Source: Diplosphaera chodatii (lineage: Eukaryota > Chlorophyta > Trebouxiophyceae > Prasiolales > Stichococcaceae). From it: a stretch of DNA of 64,000 nt. Location of the stretch: positions 496,001 through 560,000 of the forward strand of contig JAALGY010000063.1 of the NCBI GenBank assembly GCA_032358165.1, in the 5' to 3' direction. The notes under the pieces were generated by a model. That model did no database searches and was not told the origin of the DNA. It saw nothing but the letters and a program-made list of their open reading frames with translations. The position numbers and the translations under genes are program-made. Positions 1 to 10,412 of this stretch are shown piece by piece (the stretch's first letter is position 1; each line of letters begins with the position of its first letter).

Positions 1-1473
1 CGGCCGCAATCATCGAGACCATGCACGCCAGCCACAAAGCATGGTACCCGCATGCGCCCTCACTTGTCAGGAAGAAGGTGTCGTGCGCATCGCGTGCGGG
101 ATGCTGCTGTGGCTGGAACAACGCATCGAAGTTCCAGAAGCTGTTTTCCACATAGTTGTTGGTCGGCATCTCCTCGAAGCCCATCTGTGTGAAGATCTTC
201 CGGAACTGCGACCGCACCTGCCACCGCGCACACCACCTTCAGCTGCATGCCCTGCAGCATGTTACCTACGTGGCCTGGCAGAGCAGATGAATCAATAGGA
301 TCTGCTATCCTCACCTTCAGCAGGGGGTGCAAGTGCCCGCCGACTGTTGGGAGTCCCAACGCATTGAAATTGTACTCCTTGAAAGTGGCTTCCTTCCATG
401 TGCCCCTAGTGCATGTGAAGAGAGCAGAGTCTGAGCAGCATCCGGATTCGACATGCACCTCGATGGTGATGCATGGTGCAGCATTGCGATTTAGGAGAAC
501 GACCATTGACAGCAGGGGTCATGGTCCCTATCTGCACCATTGGTACTCACTCCTTCAGCATCTCGGTCGTCAGGTCCGTGGGCTGCTTCTTGCGCTCCAG
601 TGCAAATTTGGGGCCCTTGGTCAGCCGGTATGTGGTCCAGGACTCCAGGCTCACCAGCTTGCGCTTCTTCAGAGCGTCGCCGGTGGCCTTGTCCACAGCG
701 TCCCCTCTGTCAACTGCTTGCAGCTGCTGCAGCACTGTATCCTCCACTGAGTCCACCTGCCAGGTCAGGGCATGTGGCTGCTCAGCCATGATGTCACTAT
801 GACACTCCGAAATGCCCTGCATGCAGTCGCGGTGATAGGACGCTTAGTGTGAGCAGCGCCGGCGGCCAGCTCGCTGCACCTGGCGTGAGACCCTGGGGTC
901 CTTGGACCCCTTTTCTGTTTTGATCCACCGCTTCTGCATGGCCTGCCGGAAGCCCAGGTCTGCCACGCCCGGCGGCAGGCGGCTCTGCACGTCAAGGTAC
1001 CACTTTCGGCTTTCTGCCGAGAGAGTCTGACATACTGCATCTGATGCATTGTTCCCAGGGTGTCAATGCTGATGCTGCGGCTGGCACGGTTCTGCAGGTA
1101 TCCACCTTGAGCTCGGACATCGGGGTGCCCTCGTCGTCCAGGATCCTGAACACCTGCACCTCTGGCGTGCCAGCTTCCAGGTACGGCCGCGAGTCGGCTG
1201 CTAACGCCAGTCTGGAGTGCTTCAGTTCCTGCGGAACTCACACGCCAGTGGTCCCTGCCATGTCGTCCGTAGAGGATGCGGTGTGAAATTCATCTGGACA
1301 TACGTCGGGTGTGCCCCTACCTGCGCACAGACCATCTCGTACGAGTCCAGGCTCTTGATGGTGGGCACCAGCGCGGCATGCATGACGCCCAGCTGCTGAG
1401 CCAGCTGATCTGTGTCAGCGATCTCGCCCTGCTCATGCAGCCTTGCCAACAGCCGCGGCTCCAGGTCGTCCAT
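1..1473 (-). CDS. FARSA: Phenylalanyl-tRNA synthetase alpha subunit, cytosolic type (5' part, runs off the left edge)
   Basis: Charges tRNA-Phe in the cytosol as the alpha chain of the alpha2-beta2 enzyme. The start ATG is at 1473, opening [18 protein letters not shown], the N-terminal winged-helix region of the eukaryotic/archaeal alpha subunit. Later exons read [17 protein letters not shown] (about 1190-1130), [15 protein letters not shown] (about 950-900), [18 protein letters not shown] (about 690-630), and [11 protein letters not shown] (about 350-318), the entry to the catalytic core. The last visible exon (about 215-64) carries [17 protein letters not shown], a hallmark of this class II synthetase, and ends at a GTGAGG donor. 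At least six exons are visible; the C-terminal catalytic motifs lie outside the window. It is transcribed divergently from the uL23 gene. The family match is certain; some intron edges are approximate. Confidence 0.93.
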
Positions 1474-2024
1474 GGTGAATCGCCTTCCACCGGACAACAC
1501 GCCTGGCTGTTGATCAGTTGGATCAATGGCCAGGTGGCAGCGGGATGGCACCTGGATTGAGGTCACTGTGTCACCGGCTGTCAGTCAGCATGCCAGCCTG
1601 AGGGCGTGGCAGAACTATGTCTGATGATGCTGCAAGCGCTTTGCAGACCTCAGGTTGCACCAGCTGACAGTGACAGCACACAGCCGGCATGCATCGATGC
1701 ATGCCGACTTGCCGAGGGCAGATTCACTGTAGGCCCCTTGATACTCGCTCAAACACGCTTTGTGTCGCATGAATATAATGCAGTGCAGTCTGCAATGTGA
1801 TGTCAGTCTGCTGTGTTGTGCTTTGTTGCTAGCTACGGCTACCGGGCTGCACACAACACCACATCTGAAAGCATCGGTGCCCACGCTTGCGAGGAAACAT
1901 GCACTGTGTACACATGCATGATGCCAGCTTGAGTACATTCAAGGTGTATTGATCACTCTGTGTGCGACGATTGTTTGCACAGCGACAGATCCGCTGCGTG
2001 AGGTAGCAGAAGGCAGCACAGAAC
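1474..2024. promoter_or_regulatory. Divergent promoter region between PheRS-alpha and uL23m
   Basis: This 551-bp spacer separates two genes read outward, so it must hold both promoters. I see no convincing coding exon. It contains the 22-bp perfect palindrome listed separately at 1685-1706. No TATA box at a convincing distance was identified. Confidence 0.6.
1685..1706. repeat. 22-bp perfect palindrome in a divergent promoter
   Basis: The left half CGGCATGCATC is followed directly by its exact reverse complement GATGCATGCCG, with no spacer. Each half contains CATGCA, the core of the plant RY/Sph element bound by B3-domain factors, and the centre is ATCGAT. It lies 212 bp from the PheRS-alpha ATG and 319 bp from the uL23m ATG. 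A regulatory role is inferred from position and symmetry only. Confidence 0.6.
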
Positions 2025-2430
2025 ATGTCTTGGCGCCGCTTGCCGTCATACCTACCAAACCTGCCAATCAGGCTGCTACCCTTCAGTGAGGCCCAGCAGA
2101 AGGAGTTTGAGGCCACAGGCCACCTGCGGACCGTGGCGTTCAGGACCATACCCAGCCTGGGCAAGGTGACGCGCCATGCCATGCAAGCAGACACGGGTGC
2201 ATTCGCGCACCATGGCGCAGCAAGCCATCTGCTGTCTGTTAGGTGACAACTGCGTCTTTTCGCGCCTGCAGCTGGACATCAAGGCGCTGCTGACGCGGGT
2301 GTACGGCCTGGACGTGGAGAAGGTGCGCACGCTGAATGTGGAGGGCAAGAAGAAGCGCACCAAGTTTGGCTTCTACCGCAAGCCCGACTGGAAGAAGGCG
2401 TACGTCACGCTGAGGCCGCCCGCAGCATGA
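2025..2430 (+). CDS. MRPL23: Organellar (probably mitochondrial) ribosomal protein uL23
   Basis: Large-subunit ribosomal protein near the peptide exit tunnel. Two exons (2025-2165 and 2272-2430) joined in phase 0 give 99 residues. Exon 1 opens MSWRRLPSYLPNLPIRLLPF and ends SLGK at a GTGACG donor. Exon 2, after a CCTGCAG acceptor, reads LDIKALLTRVYGLDVEKVRT, the beta-alpha-beta face of uL23, then KPDWKKAYVTLRP and a stop. The motif DIKALLTRVYG...VRTLNV...KKAYV matches bacterial and mitochondrial L23 rather than the cytosolic protein, which has a long basic N-terminus. The short basic/aromatic N-terminus, WRRLPSYLPNLPIRLLPF, resembles plant mitochondrial L23. A plastid location is less likely because plastid L23 is normally plastid-encoded in algae. 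Confident on family, moderate on organelle. Confidence 0.85.
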
Positions 2431-2599
2431 AGCTGTAGCGGTGAGCACGTACCACCTGCTCACAAGCATGTGATGTTGGTGAAGCAGCGTCCGGCTAAGT
2501 CCGGGTTGCCACCAGGTGGCCAGACCCAGTCGTGTGAGCCTGCCTGTGCCAGTTTGCAGGTCTGCTGCAGGCGTCCGCCCGTCAGTGGCAGCTGGCGGC

Positions 2600-5500
2600 A
2601 TGATGGTGGATGCAGCCACTGGTGCTGCAGAATTGAATGGGGGCCTGGTCTACACCAGCCACAGGTGGAGTGGTTACACACGCAAGCCCGCACAGCCCAT
2701 CCTGTTCCTCTACAAGGCACCACTTTGACCTGCCTAAACATGCGGAGGGGAACGGTAGGCAAACGTGCTTAACTCCGGCGTGTGGACCATGCATTGGCAG
2801 GCGGGAGCGGCTGCAGCAAGAGGATGGGCGGCGCGCCAACAACTTCTACCTGCTGGACTCGGTGGGTGGGGAGCACCTGGCGGTGGTGGGGGAGGAGCGC
2901 GACACACGCGACGGCCACTACCTGTACCGCGCCATGCCCCCCTTCGACGTGCTGCATCCCGCCAACTGGGGTGGGCGTCCCCAGCGCAGGGCCCATCTTG
3001 GCGGGGCGGGGGGTCCCGCCGGTCAACCTGCAGCCGTCGCGGGTGTGTTGTGAGGATCGTCACACAACCATGCGATACAGAGATGTGGAAGCCCCCATCG
3101 TTTTCTGCGTTGCAGGCAATGCGACTGGAGTGGTGGAGTGGCTGCAGTTGCTGTTGGGCCAGTCTGTTGACAATGTGCCAGTGGGCGCTTCCGCACCCAT
3201 GGACTGGCAGCCGGCTGCAGCAGGTGCTATGCAGCGCGTGCTGCTACTCGAAGATCTCAGACCTGCTGCATGCGTGTCATATCGGTAGATCACATGGGGC
3301 ACTGATTGAGTCGTGCCGGGCATCTGACACAGGGGAGGAGAAGGCTGATCAAGCACAGCCAACACTGCAGCGGCCAAAGCCTGCACGCGGTGTTGCAGTA
3401 AGCGGGCAGCCGTTGGACTCTTGGCCGCCACCGCCGCCGCCGCCACGCTCGCAGCTGGCACTGCCATCTCTGCCGGTTGTGCGGCTCCCTCAACCGCCCG
3501 TGCAGCCGTCGCATCAGGTACTTGGTGCTGTGTGCAGCTGCGTACTGTGCTTTCTCGCCTCCTTGCTGCTAGCTGACCTGTCGCACGATGCCAAGTGGTG
3601 TAGCAACGTCGACCAGTCACTAGCGATCTTCACTTGCCGTCCTCAGACTGCTGAGGGCATCCGGAACAGCGCGACGGCCGCAAGTGCAGCAGCGCTGGGT
3701 GGCCTGATTGCAAGGGCTGAGGCGGAGGCTGCACAGCGGTCAGCCGCGCGCCGTGCTGCAGCAGACTGGCTGCGAGGTGCTTGGCATGCGTGGTCGTATG
3801 GAACAAAACGCTCCCTCAAAGGCTCACCACATGCAACATACCGAGTGACATCGCTTCGTGACGCGGTGGTTGCAATACTGAATGCGCCATATGGAGCTGC
3901 TAACCATCGCTGCCTGCAGGGGAGCTGCCAGCGGACGAGGTCGAGCTGCTGACAGCCAACATCACAGGCCTGGCCGAGACGCTGGTAGAGATCAGCTCAC
4001 TGCCTGCGCAGATGGACACAGCGCGCGAGCGGCTGTCCAACGGTGAGCAGGCGACTTTGCTGCAAATGCAGCCGAGCGCATCATCTGGGTTGCCATGCAC
4101 GCCGCTGAGGATGACGTCAGATAATGCCATGACAACGGCCCGAGCTTCATGGACATCTGCAGGACCATGTGCAAATGGCAGCCCAGTGGACAGCGATGCA
4201 CAGCCGGGCAATGCACAGCCCCTGTGCAACGGCGTTCCTGATGCAGAGCAGGTGCGCAGTCCCTGCAGATGTGGCACATCTTGAAGGACATGGCGCTTTG
4301 TGTTCGGGTTTGGTGTTGCAGCCAAGCTGTGTGCTGCTGTGACCACCTACAGGAGCGAATGCAGCACATGAAGCTGAGGGTGAAGAGGGCGCGGCTGGTC
4401 ACTGAGGCACTCGACTTCCTGCGGGAGGTCGGGTCCTCGTACCTGCCGCTGCGCGTGCAGGCCAGCGCTGGCGTGGTTGCCGCAGTCGCTGCAGCTGCCA
4501 AGCATGAGGTGCCACCCTCATACCGTTTGAGGGTGCCACGCTGCCGACCATGCAGTGCATGCTGGATGGTCTGCAGGTTGGCCATGGCCTATCCTGACAT
4601 CGAGGCATTCCTCAGGCCGCATACCCACATGAAATTACCGCTCAAGCTGCAGCCTCATAATGTCTGGTTTGTACAACACAGCATGACCGAGCAATCCATT
4701 CATGCCTTGCCCTTCGCTTAACACAGGACCCCGCAGTGGCGCTGCTGGCAAAGGACTACTTGGCACAGCTGCACACGTCCGCCGAGGCGCACCTTGCAGT
4801 CTTGGCCAGCCGCAAGTTCAGCACTGACCCGCGTGCATCGCTGGCGATGCGGCTGCCGACCATCGTGGCCACCGCCAATGCCATCGTAGAGGCAAGTTGA
4901 ATCTGCACAGCACCAAGCTCACTGCCAGGGTCGTGATATCATTGAGCATCAGGTGCCAGTCTTGTGGCTGTTGGTCTCTTTCAGGCCGAGGCAGCGTCGG
5001 CCAGCGCTGCCCAGCGGGCGGCCGTGGCGGCGGCGCAGGCGGCACGGCCCCGGCCCCCGCACCCCGCCCCGCATCCGGGCCCCGCCACCCGGGCGCCGGC
5101 CTCCAGCGCCGACCAGCAGGTGCGGCTGCCCCCCCACAGCAGCCTGGTTGGCAGGCAGCTCAGCAGCAGTGCCGTGGCGCAGCTCAGGCGTCATTTGCAG
5201 CTGTGCCTTTGGTGTACTGCCCTGTCTGATGTCCGGACCCTTGTGCCTTGCGCACGGCAGACTGGCGCGAGTGTGGGCGGCGGGGCAGACAGCGCCAGCG
5301 TGGCGCAGCCGCAGCCGTGGCTGGACTCGGACGCCGATGCAGCCAGCGGCTTCAGGCACCCCAACAGCCCCGCGGTGTGATCCCTGTCTCTGTTCTAGTA
5401 TGCGACCAGTCTGCTGGCCATCTGGACTTCTGCTTCTGCCATTGCCTGCCTCAGATCCAGGGCGCCTTCAAGGAAGGGTACTGCTTACACGGTGGAGTAA

Positions 5501-6727
5501 TTGGGTACTCTAGCTTGCACAGATTGGCGGCCTGGACGGCGTGAAGCTGACGACCAAGCCGCGCACGCCGCACGTCCGCACACATCACAAAAACCTGCTG
5601 GCTCGGTCGGCTGCTGTGGCCGCGCGCAAGTCGGGCGGCAGTGCGGGCACAAGCCCGCGGTCGCCAGTTCAGTCGCCACCACAGCTGGCACTGGTTGCTG
5701 CACCCCATGGCAGCGGAGCAGCCACGGCTGCTGCGCAGGACGCTCCCGATGCCACCCGCAGCGCTGCCAGCGACGGGGTTCCCGCGGCCAGCGGTGGGAG
5801 ATGCCACCTTCGGATGCTGCATGCTCATGCAACACATGGCGACTGCCTCTAGCTGCACCCTGCATGCTGCCACCGGCGAGCATGGTGTGAAGGGTCATAT
5901 CGCCTGGCGGTCGAGATGCCACGTCGCGACGGAACGGGTGTGCCTGCAACAGGGGGTGCCGCGCCATCGCGGCCCAGCACAGCGGGCACCGCCGCGGGCG
6001 ACGCGGATGCGCCCAGCCAGTGGGCGCCTGCCGAGGACCAGGCCATCGACCTGCTGGACGGCGAGCCTGATGCAGGGCCCCTGGGTGGGTCTGTCAGTTG
6101 CAAGGATATCAGCAGCACGGAGAGCTGGTGCATGCATCCAGATGTCGACCTGCCAGAAGCAAGCTCCGAGAGCGTGGTACAGTCTTTGCTGCATCCTCAG
6201 TGGCTTCATGCTTTCTGCGCTGGATGCAGACACTAATGGATATTGAGCGTCATCATTTGTCCTGTTGTCACTTGCAGGCAACACGCTCAAGGTGCTGGGC
6301 AAGGGCACAGGCTGCCTGCAGGCGTGCCGCTTTGCAGAGGTGTTGGGCGTGGTGCACGCCATTGTGGCGGCAGCGCAGGCGCAGCTGCAGCGCCACGAGG
6401 CCTGGCAGTCCAACACCTCCTTTGTTCGGTGAGCAGACTGCTCACTACAACCTGCAGCCCACATCGCTGCAGACCTGCGCTCGTATGCGCAGCATCTGCG
6501 GGCTGGCTGTGCACGAAAGGCCCTCACAACAGTGGTGTTGTGAGACCGGGGACGCGCTGTGCTGCAGCTCTGTCAGCGAGAAGATGGCGGGGATGCAGAA
6601 GGAGGCGGCGCGGCTGAGCCCCGAGAAGGCGGAGTCCACCAACCGCAAGGCCAAGCAGACCATCATGAAGCTGGTGGACGCCATGAAGGCCACCGTCGAC
6701 GCCCTGTCAGCCAAGCAGGCCGCATGA
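2600..6727 (+). CDS. Large multi-exon protein of unrecognised family, coiled-coil and Ala/Pro-rich
   Basis: I do not recognise this gene. A plausible start is the ATG at 2600 (MMVDAATGAAELNGGLVYTS). The best-conserved-looking exon (about 2824-2980) reads NNFYLLDSVGGEHLAVVGEE then RDTRDGHYLYRAMPPFDVLH, followed by an exon GNATGVVEWLQLLLGQS (about 3116-3165). Further exons show a proline stretch (about 3420-3500), Ala-rich helices TAEGIRNSATAASAAALGGL (about 3648-3776), ADEVELLTANITGLAETLVE (about 3920-4040), ERMQHMKLRVKRARLVTEAL (about 4354-4428), and DPAVALLAKDYLAQLHTSAE (about 4729-4892). A last exon, ending KLVDAMKATVDALSAKQAA and a stop at 6727, follows. The helical exons predict a long alpha-helical or coiled-coil body. 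The 5' exon boundary is ambiguous: the frame reading GYTRKPAQPILFLYK needs a GC donor at about 2720. Probably one gene, but a split into two cannot be excluded. Confidence 0.6.
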
Positions 6728-7507
6728 CGGCCGGCCGCACACATGTCCTGCTGATGGTATATGCCACACAGCATGTGCGCCATACGAGTGTATGGCCACC
6801 ACGTTAACCCGCTAGCAGCATGCTCGTGTGTACAGGTATATAACGTGCGAGATGGCAGCCGAGAGTATCAGGCAATCTGGGGGTCTGCTGCTGTACATCT
6901 CCGCTCGACAAGGTGCCGTACTCTACAGTCAAGCTGGCATGCAACCGTGATGCACCCTGGTGATCTCCTGAGAAGTGCCAAGCCGATGACTAACCCGAGG
7001 CGAGGCGGGCCATCGACACTGGCGTGATTCGAACGGGCCGCTGAAACGCAAAAGCCACGGTCGGATGGTCATCAGCAATCTTTCATCGTGTTGTAAAGCT
7101 GCTGCTGCTGAGCCCACCACCTGTGGCACACCTTGCATTGTATTGCGAGTACACCGACTGGGTGCAATCCAGTCTGGGCACCTGACACTCCATTGGCATC
7201 TCGAACAGTGCTGCACTCGAAAGCTGGCCTTCAACAGTACGGAGTCGTCTCAACTTTGCAAATCAAGCGCAAAGTGATCTGCAGGTTGCAAGGCTGTACT
7301 GCAACGTCCCAACACACCTTCTTGGTCCACCAAGGTGCAGCAGCCGCTTCTGCTGATCGCGAGGACGGGCAGTCGCAGTGGCGTCCTGTCGTCATGGCAG
7401 CCACCATCAGATAGCGCTGCAGCAGCACAGCATTGCAGGCGGGCACACTGGCAGCGGCTGACGCCCCGCCGGCCGGGCGGGGCGGGGCCGCTGCGCCAAC
7501 GACGGGC
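6728..7507. other. Intergenic region / 5' region of the transporter gene
   Basis: Between the stop at 6727 and the first transporter ATG at 7508 I find no supported exon. Around 7021-7035 a GTGATTCGAAC string resembles an inverted tRNA T-loop, but the arms do not pair (see rejected items). The end of the interval, from about 7440, is very GC-rich. Confidence 0.4.
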
Positions 7508-10222
7508 ATGCCCAGGCTGGCGGGCATTGAGCTGCAGCCAATCATGGAGGAGGGCACGCCATCAGGCACCCCGCCATCGTCGGTGCGCTGATCTGGCTGT
7601 CAGCTGTGGCGCAGGCACAGTGATGATCCTGAGCGCCTCACGCCATACTTTGTCACTCTTACTTAGTCCTACCCCTGCGCACTTCTGAAGCAGGCGCGCG
7701 GTGCACGGCTATGGGCGCTGCGGCAGAACCGCATCACGCGCTGGATGCACAGCCCACTTGTGCAGACCGCGGCATTCAATCTGACGCTGATCTTAACCTG
7801 GTGCGCCTTCGCTGGCAGGCGCAGTGCATGTCAGGAACTTCCATTCACTTGCAAACGCAGCAAGCTGCAAGTTGTGCTAGTGCTGGCCAATGCCCTATGC
7901 CCCAGTCATGCCCGCAGGTACTTCTTCAGCACATGTCTCAGCCTCTGGAACAAGCGGCTGGTAGGCAAGGAGCACGGGGTGCTGGGACTTGGACCTTTCC
8001 CAGGTGCAGGGATCACTGCCAGCGAGCTGCAGGGTGCATGCAGAGCAGTAGCTGGCGGGCAAACTAGGCTCGGCACACATCGATGTCACGGGCAGCGACT
8101 TACTCCGTTCCACGCCCTGCCCCTGCAGCGCCAATGCTCATCACCAGCGTGCAGTTTGCACTCCAGCACCTGCTGGCGCGGCTCGCCATCGCCACGCCGT
8201 GGGTCACAGCGCCCGAGGAGGGCCTGTCCTGGGAGGACTGGTGGAAGAAAGGTGCGCGGTTGCAGCACCAAGACCGCTGGCGACCAAGCACTGACGCACC
8301 AAGATCAGTTGACACGCACACGCGCTCATGGACACTGATTCGCCCTGCACCGCATCCGGCATATCGTGTACCCGCAATGATCCTGCTGGCAAACAACAGC
8401 CTGCATGCCTCAAACCTATTACGACCCGTGAGTCGACAGCCGTGCGGCGCCCCTGCAGTGGTGGTGAATGGCGTGTCGACGGGGCTGGACATCGGGCTGT
8501 CCAACTACTCGCTGATGCTCATCACGCTGAGCTTCTACACCATGTGCAAGTCCACCACGCCCGTCTTCCTCCTCATGTTCGCCTTCATCTGGGGCATCGA
8601 GCGGTGCGCCCCCACCACCCCCGCCCGCCTGGGCCGCAGCCCGCCGCTGCCGCCGCTGTCCACAAGGACCTGCACCGCCCCCAAAGAACCCACAGAACGA
8701 AGTCATCGAACAGCAGCAAGTGGAGCCAGACGCCACCTTGCCCGCCCGCAGGCCCAGCTGGAGCCTGGCCGGCGTGGTGCTGGTCATCTGCGCCGGGCTC
8801 CTGCTGCTGGTGGCGGGCGAGACGCGGTTCGACCTGGTCGGCTTCCTGGTGGTGATGGGCGCCTCCATGCTGGCCGGGTTCCGGTGGACCATCACCCAGG
8901 TCCTGCTGCAGGGCGACGCCAAGGGCCACACCAGTGCGCCGCCGCTCGCCCCTGCCCCGTGGCGACAGTGTGCCATCGTGCCATGCCACACCCAGCCTGA
9001 TGGCCACCCAACTGTCACCGTCCGCTTGCCCCTCAAACCTCCCTACTGCAGCACCCCGTGAGCAGCGTCGACACCTGTGCGCAGGTGCCGGTGGCCCCAT
9101 CCAGGTGTTGTACCACCTGACGCCAGGTGTGCGAGCAGTGACGCAGCACATTGCACGCAGTATAGTGGTGGTGGGACCTTGCAGGCCCCCTGCTGGACGC
9201 AGCTGATCCAGCTGCGACCACTGACGTGTGTACGGTGCTGTGGCCGCGCAGTGATGTCGGTGACGGTGCTGCTCATGTCGCTGCTGGTGGAGCGGCTGTG
9301 GGTGGTGCTGCCGAAGTCGCCCTACTTTGCTTCGACGCACAGCCTCCTGCTCACCTTTGGCATCATGATGTTTGGCGGCGTCATCGCCTTCTTCATGGTG
9401 TGGCACCACCTTGCCCTCTGACACAGTGTGCATCTGGCTTTGTGGCCTTGCGGCGACATGTGCACCTGCAGCCCTCGCATTGAAGCGGAAGCGGCGGCCT
9501 ATGGCACCTCAGTCCCCATGCGCAGGTGTGGACGGAGTTTAAGGTCATCCAGGAGACGTCGGCACTCACCTTCATGGTTGCCGGCACCTTCAAAGAGATA
9601 GTGACAGGTGCGAAGCCACCTGTCCCTTCGCCACACAAACATACATACCCAGCAGCACTCGCCACGGGTCAGGGTTTTGAAACTCATGCACTGCACCTCT
9701 CCCTGCAGTCTTTTCGGCAGTTCTCTTCCTGGGGGAGGAGTTCACAGCGGTGAATGCAGTGGGGCTCTGCATCCTCATATTTGGCGTGGTCCTGTTCAAC
9801 TGGACGAAGTACAAGCGGCTCAAAACAGCAGACGCTGATGATGGGGATAAGGCGCACCCCTCGCCAGCCAGCAGGCCGCGCTACAGCCTCGTAGATGGCA
9901 GCCAGGCGCGCCTCTGGGCCTGTCAACATACTATGCTACTGCTGACGTATTGGCCTTGCTGTCACCTAGGCACCTGACGGTGCGGCCTGCCTGCAATGCA
10001 CAACAGCGGCATTTGCCAGGTGCACGGATGCCGGATCACAGCACGCTTGTGTGCCCGCAGGAACATCAGGAGGACCTGGAAGAAAATGGATCACGGTCCT
10101 CAACTCCTCCCATCAACGGCAAGATGGCACTTGGTGCATCCACGCCGGTGCTGCGCGGCGGGGGCAGCGCGCAGCACCCCTTTCAGGAGAAGTGGCCAGC
10201 AGACAGCCAACTAGAAGCATAA
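7508..10222 (+). CDS. Drug/metabolite transporter of the triose-phosphate/nucleotide-sugar translocator family (SLC35C2-like)
   Basis: Polytopic carrier of the plant sugar-phosphate/phosphate translocator group (At1g06470/SLC35C2 type), expected in Golgi or other endomembranes; the substrate is unknown. The first exon opens [20 protein letters not shown], an acidic cytosolic tail. TM1 is [20 protein letters not shown] (about 7748-7812), followed by the loop [20 protein letters not shown] (about 7919-7980). [20 protein letters not shown] lies at about 8130-8190. The signature [20 protein letters not shown] followed by [20 protein letters not shown] lies at about 8478-8600. Then come [20 protein letters not shown], a [19 protein letters not shown] segment, [15 protein letters not shown], the [18 protein letters not shown] motif (9550-9603), and [20 protein letters not shown] hydrophilic tail ends at 10222. 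About ten exons. The KST signature and C-terminal TFKE motif are family diagnostics. An in-frame TAG at 7412 blocks any upstream extension without another exon. Confidence 0.9.
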
Positions 10223-10412
10223 GGGTGCACGATGAAGCAGAGCTAGGATTGCGTATTGCAGAATTTTGAATCAACGTGCTGCGGTGCATTCACAGCTGAT
10301 GAAACCAAAAGACAAATGTTGCATACAATGGCAGCTGGTAGCCGACAAGAGTGGCAATGCTCGTGCACAGCTCACAGTGTTCTTGTTCGCAAACATATAC
10401 CTGCCCCCGCTC

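Noticed and set aside
2765..3952. 395-codon plus-strand open frame rich in Arg, Trp and Pro
   Set aside because: Most of it is a shifted frame over exons of the 2600-6727 gene and their introns; only short parts coincide with proposed exons.
6985..7075. Possible minus-strand tRNA gene (GTGATTCGAAC resembles an inverted T-loop)
   Set aside because: The T-stem does not pair (three of five positions at best), no acceptor stem partner for the CAGTGTC strand was found, and no anticodon arm forms. At most a degenerate tRNA relic.
7440..7500. Very GC-rich stretch as a CpG-type promoter element
   Set aside because: It lies immediately upstream of and within the transporter's first coding exon and is explained by Ala/Gly/Pro-rich composition; no separate evidence for a regulatory element.
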